The notes under the pieces: generated by a model | The model's database searches: none | Told to the model about the DNA's origin: nothing | Seen by the model: only the letters and a program-made list of their open reading frames with translations | Made by a program: the position numbers and the translations under genes | Source: an uncultured Pelagibacteraceae bacterium | GTDB lineage: Bacteria; Pseudomonadota; Alphaproteobacteria; Pelagibacterales; Pelagibacteraceae | NCBI GenBank assembly: GCA_902522525.1 | Contig: CABYVU010000001.1 | Location: forward strand, 1-64,000 | Reading direction: 5' to 3' | DNA: 64,000 nucleotides | Part shown: positions 16,080 through 26,430 of the stretch, one piece after another | Layout of the letters: every line of letters starts with the position of its first letter | Position numbering within the stretch: the first letter of the stretch is position 1

Positions 16080-16957
16080 GCAGCTCTTTTTTTTCTTACT
16101 AGTTTTCCATAGCTAGACAATAAGTCTAAAATAACATCACAAACTTTATAATTATTTTCTGCGATTTGTGATATTGGTGTAATTTCGGCAGCTGTGCCAG
16201 TCAAAAAACATCCTTCAAAGTTAGAAAGTTCATCAGGTTTTATTTTTCTTTCATGAACTTTAATATTTTTTGATTTAGCTAATTCAATTACAGTTTGTCT
16301 TGTAATTCCATTTAAAAAAGAATCAGGAATTGGAGTATGAAGCTCTCCGTTTTTATCTTTAAAAAATATATTTGCACTTGTTGATTCAGCTATATTATCC
16401 TCATGGTCTAACATTAAGGATTCGCTAAATCCTTGTCTCTCTGCTTCATGCTTAGATAATGTACAAATCATATATAAACCTGCTGCTTTACTATCCCATG
16501 GAATAGTATTTGGAGCTGGTCTACGCCAATTAGAAATATTTAATTTAATTCCTTCAGTTTTCAACTTAGGGTTGAAATAGTCACCCCACTCCCAGGTAGC
16601 GATTGCAACATTAATTTTTGTTTTTTGAGCTGACACGCCCATCATTTCACTTCCTCTCCAGGCAAATGGTCTTACGTAACCATTTTGAACATTTTGTATT
16701 TTAATTATTTGATTGCATGCATTGTTAATTTCATCTTTTGTATAAGGAATTGTAATATCCATTCTTTTAGCTGAGTGATAAAGCCTATCTGTATGATCCT
16801 CTAACTTAAATATCTCACTATCATAAACTCTTAGCCCCTCAAAAACTAAGCTAGCATAATGTAGACCGTGACTTATGACATGAAGTTTAGCATCTCGCCA
16901 TTCAACAAGATCACCATTGTACCAGATTTTTCCTTCTCTTTTATCGAACGGTATCAT
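16076..16957 (-). CDS. ilvE: Branched-chain amino acid aminotransferase
   Basis: GLHYASLVFEGLRVY, ESTSANIFF, SFLNGITRQTVIELA, FLTGTAAEITPI. Confidence 0.95.
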   Translation of the reverse strand: MIPFDKREGKIWYNGDLVEWRDAKLHVISHGLHYASLVFEGLRVYDSEIFKLEDHTDRLYHSAKRMDITIPYTKDEINNACNQIIKIQNVQNGYVRPFAWRGSEMMGVSAQKTKINVAIATWEWGDYFNPKLKTEGIKLNISNWRRPAPNTIPWDSKAAGLYMICTLSKHEAERQGFSESLMLDHEDNIAESTSANIFFKDKNGELHTPIPDSFLNGITRQTVIELAKSKNIKVHERKIKPDELSNFEGCFLTGTAAEITPISQIAENNYKVCDVILDLLSSYGKLVRKKRAA

Positions 16958-17018
16958 TTGATTTATTTTTTAGAAAAAATATCTTTGTATATATAATATG
17001 TCAATATAACTTACCATT

Positions 17019-17462
17019 ATGAAAAAACTTTTATATCTAAAAGATCATCAATTGAAAGAATATATAGAAAAAATATTCAATGGATATAGAGAAACTGTCG
17101 CTGATGCTAAAAAAGTTTTAGATAAACATGCGCTAGGAATTGCTCATAATAAAGTAATTCACCTTATATCTTTATATGAAGGCATTACTATTTCAAGTTT
17201 ACTAAGAAAACTAAAAGTCACAAAGCAAAGTTTAAATAGAGTCCTTAATGACTTGGTGGAAATTAAAGCAATTGAATTCAAAAGAGATGAAATAGACACA
17301 AGAGTAAAGCATGTATATTTAACAGAACAAGGAAAAAAAATATTTGATGAGTTTTTTTCTGTACAAAAGAAAAGAATCTATGATGCATTTTTAAGTTCAG
17401 ATTCTAACGATGTTATAAGTTTCGATAAAGTTCTTAAAAAAATAATTAATGAAAAATTTTAA
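17019..17462 (+). CDS. MarR-family transcriptional regulator, PetP-like
   Basis: Winged-helix MarR pattern (ISSLLRKLKVTKQSLNRVLNDLVEIKAIEFKRDEIDTRVKHVYLTEQGK) followed by an OmpR-type regulator. Confidence 0.82.
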   Translation: MKKLLYLKDHQLKEYIEKIFNGYRETVADAKKVLDKHALGIAHNKVIHLISLYEGITISSLLRKLKVTKQSLNRVLNDLVEIKAIEFKRDEIDTRVKHVYLTEQGKKIFDEFFSVQKKRIYDAFLSSDSNDVISFDKVLKKIINEKF

Positions 17463-18126
17463 AGCCCATATATTGATTGTAGATGACGATGATAGAATTA
17501 GAGATCTAGTAAAAGAATATTTGAACCAGAATAATTATCTTGTTTCAACTGCTAAAGATTCGAATGATGCATCTGAAAAAACTAAAATTATTAAATTTGA
17601 TTTAATAATACTAGATATAATGATGCCGGGAAAAACTGGATTAGAATTTACTCAAGACAATAAAAAAAAAATTAATACTCCAATTTTGTTGTTGACAGCT
17701 AAAGGTGAGCCTGCTGAAAGAATTGAAGGACTGGAAGTAGGAGCAGACGATTATTTAACTAAACCTTTCGAACCTAAGGAATTAATTCTAAGAATAAATA
17801 ATATTTTAAGTAAAACCAAATCATTAGAAGTTAAAAGAGTAATTGAATTTGGTAATATAAAAATAGATCTTAAAAAGTTACTAATTTACAAAAATAGTGA
17901 AAGTCTCAAAATAAATAATACTGAAAAAATAATATTAGAAAAAATGATAAATTCACCTGGTAAAATCTTTAAGAGAGAGGAAATTGCAAGTTTTATAGAT
18001 TTAAGTAAAGAAAGATCTATTGATGTAATAGTAACTAGACTTAGAAAAAAAATTGAAGAAACGCCAAAAAGTCCAAAATACTTGCAAACAATAAGGGGAG
18101 AAGGATATGTTCTCTGGATTGAGTAG
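17449..18126 (+). CDS. OmpR-family response regulator, PetR-like
   Basis: Receiver domain LIVDDDDRIRDLVKEYL, LIILDIMMPGKTGLE, LLTAKGE; C-terminal winged helix LQTIRGEGYVL. Confidence 0.93.
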   Translation: MKNFKAHILIVDDDDRIRDLVKEYLNQNNYLVSTAKDSNDASEKTKIIKFDLIILDIMMPGKTGLEFTQDNKKKINTPILLLTAKGEPAERIEGLEVGADDYLTKPFEPKELILRINNILSKTKSLEVKRVIEFGNIKIDLKKLLIYKNSESLKINNTEKIILEKMINSPGKIFKREEIASFIDLSKERSIDVIVTRLRKKIEETPKSPKYLQTIRGEGYVLWIE

Positions 18127-19423
18127 ATTTATTAAAAATATACTTCCTAAAAGATTATTTTATAGGGGACTACTAATTGTTGCAGTGCCTATAATAATTT
18201 TGCAAATCACTATTTCATTAGTATTTTTTGATAGTTTATGGATTAAAACAAATAAAGGGTTAACAAAAGCTTTAGTTAGCGAAATAGTTACTATTATTGA
18301 TATATATAATAATGAAAGTGAATATAATAAAAAAATAGTTACAGATCTTTACAACAAAAATTTTAGTTTTTCCGTAAGATTTTTAGAAAATGAAAAATTA
18401 CCAGATATTAAGGTTGAGAGATGGTTTAGTCCGATGGACAGGACCTTAAGGAGGGAATTAAAACCTAAAATCGGTCAACATTGGTTTAACACTATTTCCT
18501 ATAAGGAAGTTGTAGATTTAAGAATTAAATTTAGAGATGGAGTTTTGCAAATATTTTTTCCTAAAGAGAGAATTCAAGTATCTTCTATAAGAATTTTTGC
18601 ATTTTGGATTACTATTCCAGCAATTTTAATGATAGCGATAGCAATGATTTTTTTAAAAAATCAAACTAGGCCAATAACAAAATTAGCTCAAGCATCTGAA
18701 AGATTTGGAAGGGGAGAAGATATTGAAGAATTTAGACCTTCAGGAGCTTTAGAAATAAGAAAAGCTGGTCTTGAATTTGAAAAAATGAGAAAAAGAATAC
18801 AAAGACACTTAAATCAAAGATCTGAGATGCTCTCAGGTATCAGTCATGATTTGCGAACGCCACTTACTAGGATAAAACTACAACTTGCTGTCATTAAAGA
18901 TAAAGATTTATCATCAAAAATTTCCAGAGATGTTGATGAGATGGAAAAAATGCTCAATGAGTATCTTCAATTTACAAGCACAAGCGCAAAAGATAAAACT
19001 GAAACTTTCGATATTTCAAAACTTCTAAATGACACAATTTTAAAATATGAAAATAATAATATTGAGGTGCAAAGCTCAGAAAAAATCTATTTCAATGGAA
19101 GAAGAAATCTAATCACAAGGTGCATAAATAATTTACTAGATAATTCTTTAAAATATGCAAAAAAAATATCGGTTAATTTACAAAAAAAAAATTCAACTAT
19201 CCTTTTATCAATTGATGATGATGGTCCTGGAGTAGATAAATCAGAATTTCATAACATTACCAAACCATTTTATAAAATTGATAAAAGTAGGTCCCAGTCA
19301 AAATCAAGTGTTGGCTTAGGATTATCTATATCTTCTGATATCATTAAGTCTCATGGAGGAGACATTCATTTCAATAAATCAAAACTGGGTGGGTTAAAAG
19401 TGACTATTTCTTTACCTTACTAG
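18107..19423 (+). CDS. EnvZ-like sensor histidine kinase
   Basis: Two TM segments, HAMP, GISHDLRTPLTRIKLQL H-box, NLLDNSLKYA, GLGLSISSDIIKSHGG. Confidence 0.93.
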   Translation: MFSGLSRFIKNILPKRLFYRGLLIVAVPIIILQITISLVFFDSLWIKTNKGLTKALVSEIVTIIDIYNNESEYNKKIVTDLYNKNFSFSVRFLENEKLPDIKVERWFSPMDRTLRRELKPKIGQHWFNTISYKEVVDLRIKFRDGVLQIFFPKERIQVSSIRIFAFWITIPAILMIAIAMIFLKNQTRPITKLAQASERFGRGEDIEEFRPSGALEIRKAGLEFEKMRKRIQRHLNQRSEMLSGISHDLRTPLTRIKLQLAVIKDKDLSSKISRDVDEMEKMLNEYLQFTSTSAKDKTETFDISKLLNDTILKYENNNIEVQSSEKIYFNGRRNLITRCINNLLDNSLKYAKKISVNLQKKNSTILLSIDDDGPGVDKSEFHNITKPFYKIDKSRSQSKSSVGLGLSISSDIIKSHGGDIHFNKSKLGGLKVTISLPY

Positions 19424-19646
19424 TTTTTTTTCTTTTTTGTTTTTCCTCTAATTTTTTTTCAAGATTACTTATTCTTTTATTTAAAACATCAACTTCTTCT
19501 TTGCTTGCAAGTTTCATTTTAAATACAATTTCATCTCTCTTAGATTTTAGTATTGTGATTACTTCATCAGATACATCTTTATAATTAATCAAACCTTGCT
19601 CAATTAATTTTGCAAATTTATCAAATACGAATCTTGATTTTGACAT
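19404..19646 (-). CDS. UbiK/YqiC-family accessory protein (BMFP coiled coil)
   Basis: 80 aa; MKLASKEEVDVLNKRISNLEKKLEE resembles the C-terminal YqiC/UbiK coiled coil. Confidence 0.65.
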   Translation of the reverse strand: MSKSRFVFDKFAKLIEQGLINYKDVSDEVITILKSKRDEIVFKMKLASKEEVDVLNKRISNLEKKLEEKQKRKKTSKVKK

Positions 19647-19696
19647 AATAATTATTTACTAGAATTATATTTAATAGCTTATAATAAATTTTACAA

Positions 19697-20482
19697 ATGT
19701 TTACTAATAATTTTGACCCAGTAGCTTTTGAAATATTCTCTTTAAGTGTCAGGTGGTATTCACTAGCATACATTTTTGGGATTATTTTCGGCTGGGTATA
19801 TTGTAAAAAAATTCTTATTAAGGACAGTTTAATTTCAAAATTATTTGAAGACTATATCACATACTTGATAATAGGAATTATTGTCGGAGGAAGATTGGGA
19901 TATGTAATTTTTTATAATCTTCCGTATTTTCTAAATAAGCCAATTGAAATATTTATGATCTGGAATGGTGGAATGTCATTTCATGGGGGCTTAATTGGTG
20001 TCATTATTTCTAGTTATTTATTTTCAAAAAAAAATGCGAAAGGTATATTTGTATTTTTAGATTTAGTATCTGTCACTGCACCTATAGGAATTCTATTTGG
20101 TAGAGTTTCAAATTTTATAAATGGTGAATTAGTAGGAAAAGCTACAAATTCTAATTGGGGAGTTTTTTTTCTAAACTATGATGATAAGTTGAGACACCCT
20201 TCTCAGCTATATGAAGCATTTCTAGAGGGAGTTATTTTATTTATTTTGATGAATTATATTTTTTTTAACAAAAATTATAAAGTTGGAAATTGTTCTTTCA
20301 TGTTCTTAATACTTTACGGGTGTTTTAGAATTACTTCTGAATTTTTTAGAGAGCCAGATATTCAAATTGGATACTTATTTGGACACATTAGCATGGGCAT
20401 ACTGTTAAGTGTTATTATGATTATAATTGGGTTTGTAATTTATTTTAAAAGAAATGATGAAACTAAATCTCAAAAAATTTAA
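19697..20482 (+). CDS. lgt: Prolipoprotein diacylglyceryl transferase
   Basis: GGRLGYVIFYN, GGMSFHGGLIG, GRVSNFINGELVGKAT, RHPSQLYEA. Confidence 0.96.
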   Translation: MFTNNFDPVAFEIFSLSVRWYSLAYIFGIIFGWVYCKKILIKDSLISKLFEDYITYLIIGIIVGGRLGYVIFYNLPYFLNKPIEIFMIWNGGMSFHGGLIGVIISSYLFSKKNAKGIFVFLDLVSVTAPIGILFGRVSNFINGELVGKATNSNWGVFFLNYDDKLRHPSQLYEAFLEGVILFILMNYIFFNKNYKVGNCSFMFLILYGCFRITSEFFREPDIQIGYLFGHISMGILLSVIMIIIGFVIYFKRNDETKSQKI

Positions 20483-21536
20483 TATTCTCTCAAAAAAACC
20501 TATACCTGTTGATGAGTTTATCGAAAAAATTCTATATGAACCTAGAGTAGGTTATTACTCCAATAATAATCCATTTGGTAAAAATGGAGACTTTATAACT
20601 TCTCCTACTATTTCAAATCTATTTTCAGAGATTATTGGTATATGGTTGGTTTCTACCTGGGAAAAAATGGGTAAGCCTAAAAAATTTAATTTTATAGAAC
20701 TTGGACCAGGAGATGGAAGTTTAACTAAAGTTATAGTTCATACCCTAAAAAAATTTCCTGAGTTAAATAAAGCTATAAAAATTTATTTATATGAGAAAAG
20801 TACGTTTTTAAAAAAATTGCAAAAACAAAATATAAATAACAAGCATATTAAATGGATAAAAAACTTTAACTCAATAAAAGAGGGTCCAGTTATTTTTTTT
20901 GGAAACGAGTTTTTTGATGCAATTCCAATTAAACAGTTTTCTAATAGAAATAACTATTTATTCGAAAAATGTTACTCGGTGAAAAACAAAATCGATATTA
21001 TGGAAGAATTTATAAAAGGTAACAAAAAAGACATTGATCAAATAAAGACATTTCAGACATTAAAAAAACTCAATTTTATTGAATTTCCCAAAAAGGGATT
21101 TTTAGAATTAAATCCGATCATTAAAAAAATTTCAAAACTCTCAGGTGGTATTTTACTTATAGATTATGGATATTTGAATAATAATAGCTCTAGCACTATA
21201 CAAGCAGTGATGAACAATAAAAAGATTTCAGATAAGGCAATGATAAGAAATCTTGGCAGGGCAGATATAAGCTCACTAGTAAATTTTAGTTTGTTAAAAG
21301 AATATTTCCTTAAAAATAATCTAAAAGTTAAAAAAATAGTTACTCAAAGGTTTTTTTTAGAAAGAATGGGTATAATTGAAAGAGCGCAGATTTTAGAAAA
21401 AAAAATGACTAATGCAGAAAAAAAATATATGCAGGAAACTTTAGTTCGGCTACTTGAAGAAAAACAAATGGGAAACCTTTTCAAAGTGATTTTTGGATAC
21501 AAAAATAAAAATAATGATTTTTTTGGTTTTGAGTAA
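20457..21536 (+). CDS. Class I SAM-dependent methyltransferase, MidA/NDUFAF7-like
   Basis: GDFITSPTISNLFSEIIGIWL, FIELGPGDGSL, FGNEFFDAIPI, LLIDYGY; start codon 20454 or 20457. Confidence 0.88.
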   Translation: MKLNLKKFNILSKKPIPVDEFIEKILYEPRVGYYSNNNPFGKNGDFITSPTISNLFSEIIGIWLVSTWEKMGKPKKFNFIELGPGDGSLTKVIVHTLKKFPELNKAIKIYLYEKSTFLKKLQKQNINNKHIKWIKNFNSIKEGPVIFFGNEFFDAIPIKQFSNRNNYLFEKCYSVKNKIDIMEEFIKGNKKDIDQIKTFQTLKKLNFIEFPKKGFLELNPIIKKISKLSGGILLIDYGYLNNNSSSTIQAVMNNKKISDKAMIRNLGRADISSLVNFSLLKEYFLKNNLKVKKIVTQRFFLERMGIIERAQILEKKMTNAEKKYMQETLVRLLEEKQMGNLFKVIFGYKNKNNDFFGFE

Positions 21537-22288
21537 TGTTAAAATCAAAAAAACTTGGTAAATTCAAAAGGATAGAACATGGTTTCTTTAGTCGAAAAGG
21601 TGGCTTCTCAAGAGGTATTTATAAAAGTTTAAATTGTGGTCTCGGATCTAAAGATAAAATTCAAGATGTTAAAAAAAACATAGAAAAAGTTTGTCTTAAA
21701 ATTGGTTGTAATAAAAATAAACTTATATTGTTAAATCAAATTCATAGTAACAATGTTTATAAAATAAGCAAAATTCCAAAGAAAAAATTAAAAGGTGACT
21801 CATTAGTAACAAATAAAAAAGGTATCGCTTTGGGAATTTTGACAGCTGATTGTGCTCCTGTGTTTATATATGACCCAGTTAATAATTTAATTAGTGCGCT
21901 ACATGCAGGATGGAAGGGAGCATACAAAAAAATAGTATCTACTACATTAAGAAAATTCAAGTCAAGTGGTAGTAATTTTAATGATTTAATAGTTGTTATT
22001 GGACCTTGTATAGGAAAAGATAGCTATGAGGTAAGAAATGATTTCTTGGATAAATTTATTAAACAAGAAAAATCTAATATAAAATTTTTTAAAACCAAAA
22101 GAAATAAAATATATTTCAGTTTAACAGATTATATTAAAGAGCAACTAGTGAAATTTGGGGTTAAAAACATTGAAATCATCAAAAAAGATACATATTTATT
22201 AAGTAACAACTTTTTCAGTGCTAGGAGATCAGTTAAAAATAAATTAAATGATTATGGTAGAAATATTTCTGTAATTATGATTAAATAA
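21536..22288 (+). CDS. pgeF: Laccase-domain/polyphenol oxidase family protein (PgeF/YfiH-like)
   Basis: [58 protein letters not shown]. Confidence 0.93.
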   Translation: MLKSKKLGKFKRIEHGFFSRKGGFSRGIYKSLNCGLGSKDKIQDVKKNIEKVCLKIGCNKNKLILLNQIHSNNVYKISKIPKKKLKGDSLVTNKKGIALGILTADCAPVFIYDPVNNLISALHAGWKGAYKKIVSTTLRKFKSSGSNFNDLIVVIGPCIGKDSYEVRNDFLDKFIKQEKSNIKFFKTKRNKIYFSLTDYIKEQLVKFGVKNIEIIKKDTYLLSNNFFSARRSVKNKLNDYGRNISVIMIK

Positions 22289-22302
22289 ATTGTTCTCAAA
22301 AA

Positions 22303-23235
22303 ATGAAGATTCTCACTGGAAATAGCAACAAACAGCTAAGTAATAAAATTTCAAAAAATCTAAAAAATAAATTAGTAAATACCAGTATTAGAAAATTTGC
22401 AGATGGTGAGATATATATTGAAATTAATGAAAATATAAGAGGTAACAGTATTTTTATAATCCAATCGGTGTCATCGCCTGCAAATGATAATTTAATGGAG
22501 TTACTTCTTTGTATAGATGCACTTAAAAGATCTTCTGCAAAAAATATCACTGCAGTAATTCCATATTTTGGGTATGCGAGACAAGATCGTAAGGTTGTAC
22601 CAAGAACTTCCATTTCTGCAAAATTAGTATCAAACCTTATAACGAATGCAGGTGCTGACCGAGTGGTAACAGTAGATTTGCATGCAGGTCAAATTCAAGG
22701 TTTTTTTGATATTCCTGTAGATAACTTATTTGCTACACCAATCTTTGCAAAGCATATTAAAAGAAAAATTAAAAGCAAAAATATTATATGTGTTGCCCCT
22801 GATGTGGGAGGAGTTGAAAGGGCAAGAGCTTTAGGAAAAAAATTAGATGTCGGTTTAGCAATAGTTGATAAAAGGAGACCTAGTCCTGGAAAATCGCAAG
22901 TTATGAATGTTATTGGAAATGTAAAAAATAAAGTCTGTATTTTAACTGATGATATAATTGACTCTGGAGGAACGATAGTAAATGCAGCTGATGCTTTATT
23001 AAAAAGAGGAGCAAAAGAAGTTCATGTATATGCAACTCATGGGGTTTTTAGCGGTGATGCAGTTAAAAAGATAAAAAATTCAAAAATTAAAAACTTAGTT
23101 ATTACAGATAGTATAGATAGTTCAGACAAACTAAAAAAAGCAAGAAATATTGAAGTATTATCAATATCAATCTTACTAGCTGAGGCTATCAAAAGGATTT
23201 CTAATTCAACATCTGTCTCAGATCTATTTAAATAA
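22303..23235 (+). CDS. prs: Ribose-phosphate pyrophosphokinase
   Basis: [49 protein letters not shown]. Confidence 0.97.
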   Translation: MKILTGNSNKQLSNKISKNLKNKLVNTSIRKFADGEIYIEINENIRGNSIFIIQSVSSPANDNLMELLLCIDALKRSSAKNITAVIPYFGYARQDRKVVPRTSISAKLVSNLITNAGADRVVTVDLHAGQIQGFFDIPVDNLFATPIFAKHIKRKIKSKNIICVAPDVGGVERARALGKKLDVGLAIVDKRRPSPGKSQVMNVIGNVKNKVCILTDDIIDSGGTIVNAADALLKRGAKEVHVYATHGVFSGDAVKKIKNSKIKNLVITDSIDSSDKLKKARNIEVLSISILLAEAIKRISNSTSVSDLFK

Positions 23236-23277
23236 ATCTTGTAAAATTACCAAACTGCGGTATAAAACCTGCAATTT

Positions 23278-23994
23278 ATGAGCATAATACAAGCAACAAC
23301 AAGAGAAACAAAAACTAAAGGCCAAGTGAATGACTTGAGAAGCACAGGAAATGTTCCGGGTATAGTTTATGGTGGAGATCTGCCAAATGAAAAAATTTCA
23401 ATTACTACTAAAGAACTAAAAAATTTAATAAATAATGAAAATTTTCTTTCTAATGTTATTTCTATTAATTTAGATGGCAAAGAACAGAAAGTCTTAACAA
23501 GAAATATTTCTTTCGACACTGTCACTGATGAGCCAATTCATTTTGATTTAATGAGAATTGTCAAAGGCGGAAAAATTATTTTAGAAATACCTGTGAAATT
23601 TTTAAATAATGAACTATCTCCGGGACTTAAACGCGGAGGAGTGCTTAATATCGTAAGACGTAAAGTTGAACTAAAATGTCCTGCAGAAAATATTCCAACT
23701 GAACTTGTTGTAGATTTAGAGGGTTTAGAAATTGGTACAAGTATAAAAATTTCTTCAATTAAATTACCTGAAAATGTTACTCCTACGATTCAAGGAAGAG
23801 ACTTTGTAATTGCTACAGTTGCTGCACCTACGGTAGTTAAAGAGCCAGAAAAACCAGCAGAGACGGCTGAAGGTGAAGCTGCAGAAGGAGCAGAAGCAGC
23901 TGCAGAAGGCAGTGAAAAAACTTCAAGTGATGGTGATAAGGCAGATGGTGAGAAATCTAAAGAAGAAGATAAACCTTCATCAGATAAAAAATAA
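23278..23994 (+). CDS. rplY: 50S ribosomal protein L25/general stress protein Ctc
   Basis: GNVPGIVYGG, DEPIHFDLMRI; extended low-complexity Ala/Glu/Ser/Lys C-terminal tail. Confidence 0.94.
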   Translation: MSIIQATTRETKTKGQVNDLRSTGNVPGIVYGGDLPNEKISITTKELKNLINNENFLSNVISINLDGKEQKVLTRNISFDTVTDEPIHFDLMRIVKGGKIILEIPVKFLNNELSPGLKRGGVLNIVRRKVELKCPAENIPTELVVDLEGLEIGTSIKISSIKLPENVTPTIQGRDFVIATVAAPTVVKEPEKPAETAEGEAAEGAEAAAEGSEKTSSDGDKADGEKSKEEDKPSSDKK

Positions 23995-24030
23995 TAAATA
24001 GTGAAATATTTTTTCCAAAATTAATAAAAT

Positions 24031-24591
24031 ATGTTGTTACTTGTTGGTTTAGGAAATCCGACTCCAAATAGTCAAAATAATAGACATAATATTGGTTTTA
24101 AAATTGTGGATGCAATTAACCAAAAATTTGGATTGTCTAAGCAAAAACCAAAATTTAAGGGATTGTTAACCACTGGAAATATTGGTGATAAGAAAGTTTA
24201 TGCAATCAAACCTCTTACATTTATGAATAATTCTGGAATTTGCATAAGAGAACTTCTTGAATATTTCAAAATAGATGCAGAAGATGTAATAGTATTCCAT
24301 GATGACTTAGATATTGAATTTGGAAAAATTAAAGCAAAATTTGGTGGGTCAAGTGCGGGACATAATGGTATTGCATCTATTGATAAGTTTATTGGTAAAG
24401 AATATTCAAGAGTTCGGATTGGTATAGGTAAGCCAGAAAATAAAATATCTGTTTCTGATTTTGTGCTAAACGATTTTAATGAGGATGAACAGGTCCATTT
24501 GGATACAATTACAACTAATATAATTGAGTCCTTGACTATTTTAATAGATAAAAAATTAGACTTATTTTCTAGTACAGTTAACAACAACTAA
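24031..24591 (+). CDS. pth: Peptidyl-tRNA hydrolase
   Basis: LLVGLGNPTPNSQNNRHNIGF, KPLTFMNNSG, HDDLDIEFGKIKAKFGGSSAGHNGI. Confidence 0.96.
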   Translation: MLLLVGLGNPTPNSQNNRHNIGFKIVDAINQKFGLSKQKPKFKGLLTTGNIGDKKVYAIKPLTFMNNSGICIRELLEYFKIDAEDVIVFHDDLDIEFGKIKAKFGGSSAGHNGIASIDKFIGKEYSRVRIGIGKPENKISVSDFVLNDFNEDEQVHLDTITTNIIESLTILIDKKLDLFSSTVNNN

Positions 24592-25668
24592 ATGGGTTTT
24601 AAATGTGGAATCGTCGGCTTACCAAATGTTGGTAAGTCTACATTGTTTAACGCTTTAACAAATTCAAATAAAGCACAAGCAGAAAATTTTCCATTTTGTA
24701 CAATTGATCCAAATATTGGTGTTGTAGCAGTTCCAGATAAAAGACTTGATCAATTGGCTGTAATTTCAGACTCAAAAAAGAAAATTAATACAACAATTTC
24801 TTTTGTTGATATTGCCGGTCTTGTTAAAGGTGCTTCCAAAGGTGAGGGACTAGGAAATAAATTTTTATCTCATATCAGGGAAGTTGATGCAATTATACAT
24901 ATGATTAGATGTTTTGACTCAGATGATATTCAAAATGTTAACCCTAACGTTGATCCTGTAAGAGATTTAGAGATCATAGAAACTGAAATGAAGTTAGCTG
25001 ATTTAGAATCGATTCAAAAGAGACTTGATAAAAAAAATAAAAAAAATGTTGACAATGAAGAGCTTAAATTACTTGAGGCAGCTCAAAAGATAATCGATGA
25101 AGATGGTGATTTAACATTCATCACAAATGAATTTGATGAAAAACTTTTAAAGAATAGTGGACTTCTTAGTACTAAACCAAAACTATATGTGTGTAATGTA
25201 GACGAGGAGAGTATTAAGTCAGGTAACAAATATACTGAGGACTTTATAAAAAAATTTGATGAAAAAAATACATTGGTAATTTCTGCAGACATAGAAAATC
25301 AAATAAACCAATTAGAGGATGAAGATGAAAAAAAAAATTATATGAAAATGATCAATATGTCAGAGACAGGACTTAATTCATTAATAAGGAAAGGATACGA
25401 ACTTCTATCCTTACAAACATTTTTTACATCAGGACCAGAAGAGACTAGAGCTTGGACTATTACAAAAGAGTCTAAAGCACCAAATGCTGCAGGGGAAATT
25501 CATTCTGACTTTGAAAAAGGATTTATAAGAGCTGAAACAATTTCTTATGAAGATTTTTTAAACAATCAGGGATGGTTAAAATCCAAAGAGGCTGGAAAAA
25601 TGAGATTAGAAGGTAAAGAATATATTGTTAAGGATGGAGATATTTTAAACTTTCGTTTCAATACGTGA
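24592..25668 (+). CDS. ychF: Redox-regulated ATPase YchF
   Basis: GIVGLPNVGKSTLFNALTNS, NFPFCTIDPN, VDIAGLVKGASKGEGLGNKFL. Confidence 0.97.
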   Translation: MGFKCGIVGLPNVGKSTLFNALTNSNKAQAENFPFCTIDPNIGVVAVPDKRLDQLAVISDSKKKINTTISFVDIAGLVKGASKGEGLGNKFLSHIREVDAIIHMIRCFDSDDIQNVNPNVDPVRDLEIIETEMKLADLESIQKRLDKKNKKNVDNEELKLLEAAQKIIDEDGDLTFITNEFDEKLLKNSGLLSTKPKLYVCNVDEESIKSGNKYTEDFIKKFDEKNTLVISADIENQINQLEDEDEKKNYMKMINMSETGLNSLIRKGYELLSLQTFFTSGPEETRAWTITKESKAPNAAGEIHSDFEKGFIRAETISYEDFLNNQGWLKSKEAGKMRLEGKEYIVKDGDILNFRFNT

Positions 25669-26430
25669 CCAGATTTTTTTCATACTGAAATAAACTAAAA
25701 TTGTTAACACTGATAAATATATAATCACCCTAAAACCTAGTTTATGTCTTGCCTCTAAATGTGGTTCAGCTGTCCACTGTAAAAAAGTTGTTACATCTTT
25801 GGCCATTTGGTCTACTGTTGCTTTCGTTCCATCTGAATACTCTACAATGTCATCATCCAGAGGAGATGCCATTTTAATTTTATTTCCATACATATACTTA
25901 TTGTAATACACACCATCATCAAGCTCCATGCCTGCAGGCGGTTCATCATAACCCATTAAAACTGAATAAATATAGTTTGCTCCACCACTTCTTGCTTTTA
26001 CAAGCACTGACATATCTGGGGGATATGCTCCACCATTTGCTGCAATTGCTTCCTGAACATTTGCATAAGGCATTACAAATTTGTCGGACAACTTAGCTGG
26101 TCTTTCGAACATTTCTCCATCGCTATTTGGTCCGTCTGTTACTTCGAAATTTGAGGCAATCGCTTTAGCCTCAAGTTCTGTAAACTCTGGTCCACCTTTT
26201 TCTGCAAGATTTCTATAACTTAAATGTTTAAGTGAGTGGCATGAAGCACAAACTTCTGTATAGACTTGATATCCTCTTTGCAAAGATGCTCTATCAAATT
26301 TGCCAAAGAAACTCTTAAAAGACCAGTCTACTTCCAACAGATCATTTTGCTCTCCAGCTGCCTGGACTTTTGAAAAAAATAAAGATGAAAATAAAATGAA
26401 AAAAAAAGCTAATTTTAATGAGTTTCTCAC
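25645..26430 (-). CDS. petC: Cytochrome bc1 complex, cytochrome c1
   Basis: [15 protein letters not shown] heme c motif, C-terminal TM anchor. Confidence 0.95.
   Translation of the reverse strand: MRNSLKLAFFFILFSSLFFSKVQAAGEQNDLLEVDWSFKSFFGKFDRASLQRGYQVYTEVCASCHSLKHLSYRNLAEKGGPEFTELEAKAIASNFEVTDGPNSDGEMFERPAKLSDKFVMPYANVQEAIAANGGAYPPDMSVLVKARSGGANYIYSVLMGYDEPPAGMELDDGVYYNKYMYGNKIKMASPLDDDIVEYSDGTKATVDQMAKDVTTFLQWTAEPHLEARHKLGFRVIIYLSVLTILVYFSMKKIWSRIETKV

Noticed and set aside
22296-22613. 105-aa minus-strand ORF over the prs 5' end
   Set aside because: Covers conserved prs coding sequence; no homology recognised
24198-24587. 129-aa ORF antisense to pth
   Set aside because: Shadow ORF spanning most of pth; composition typical of antisense translation
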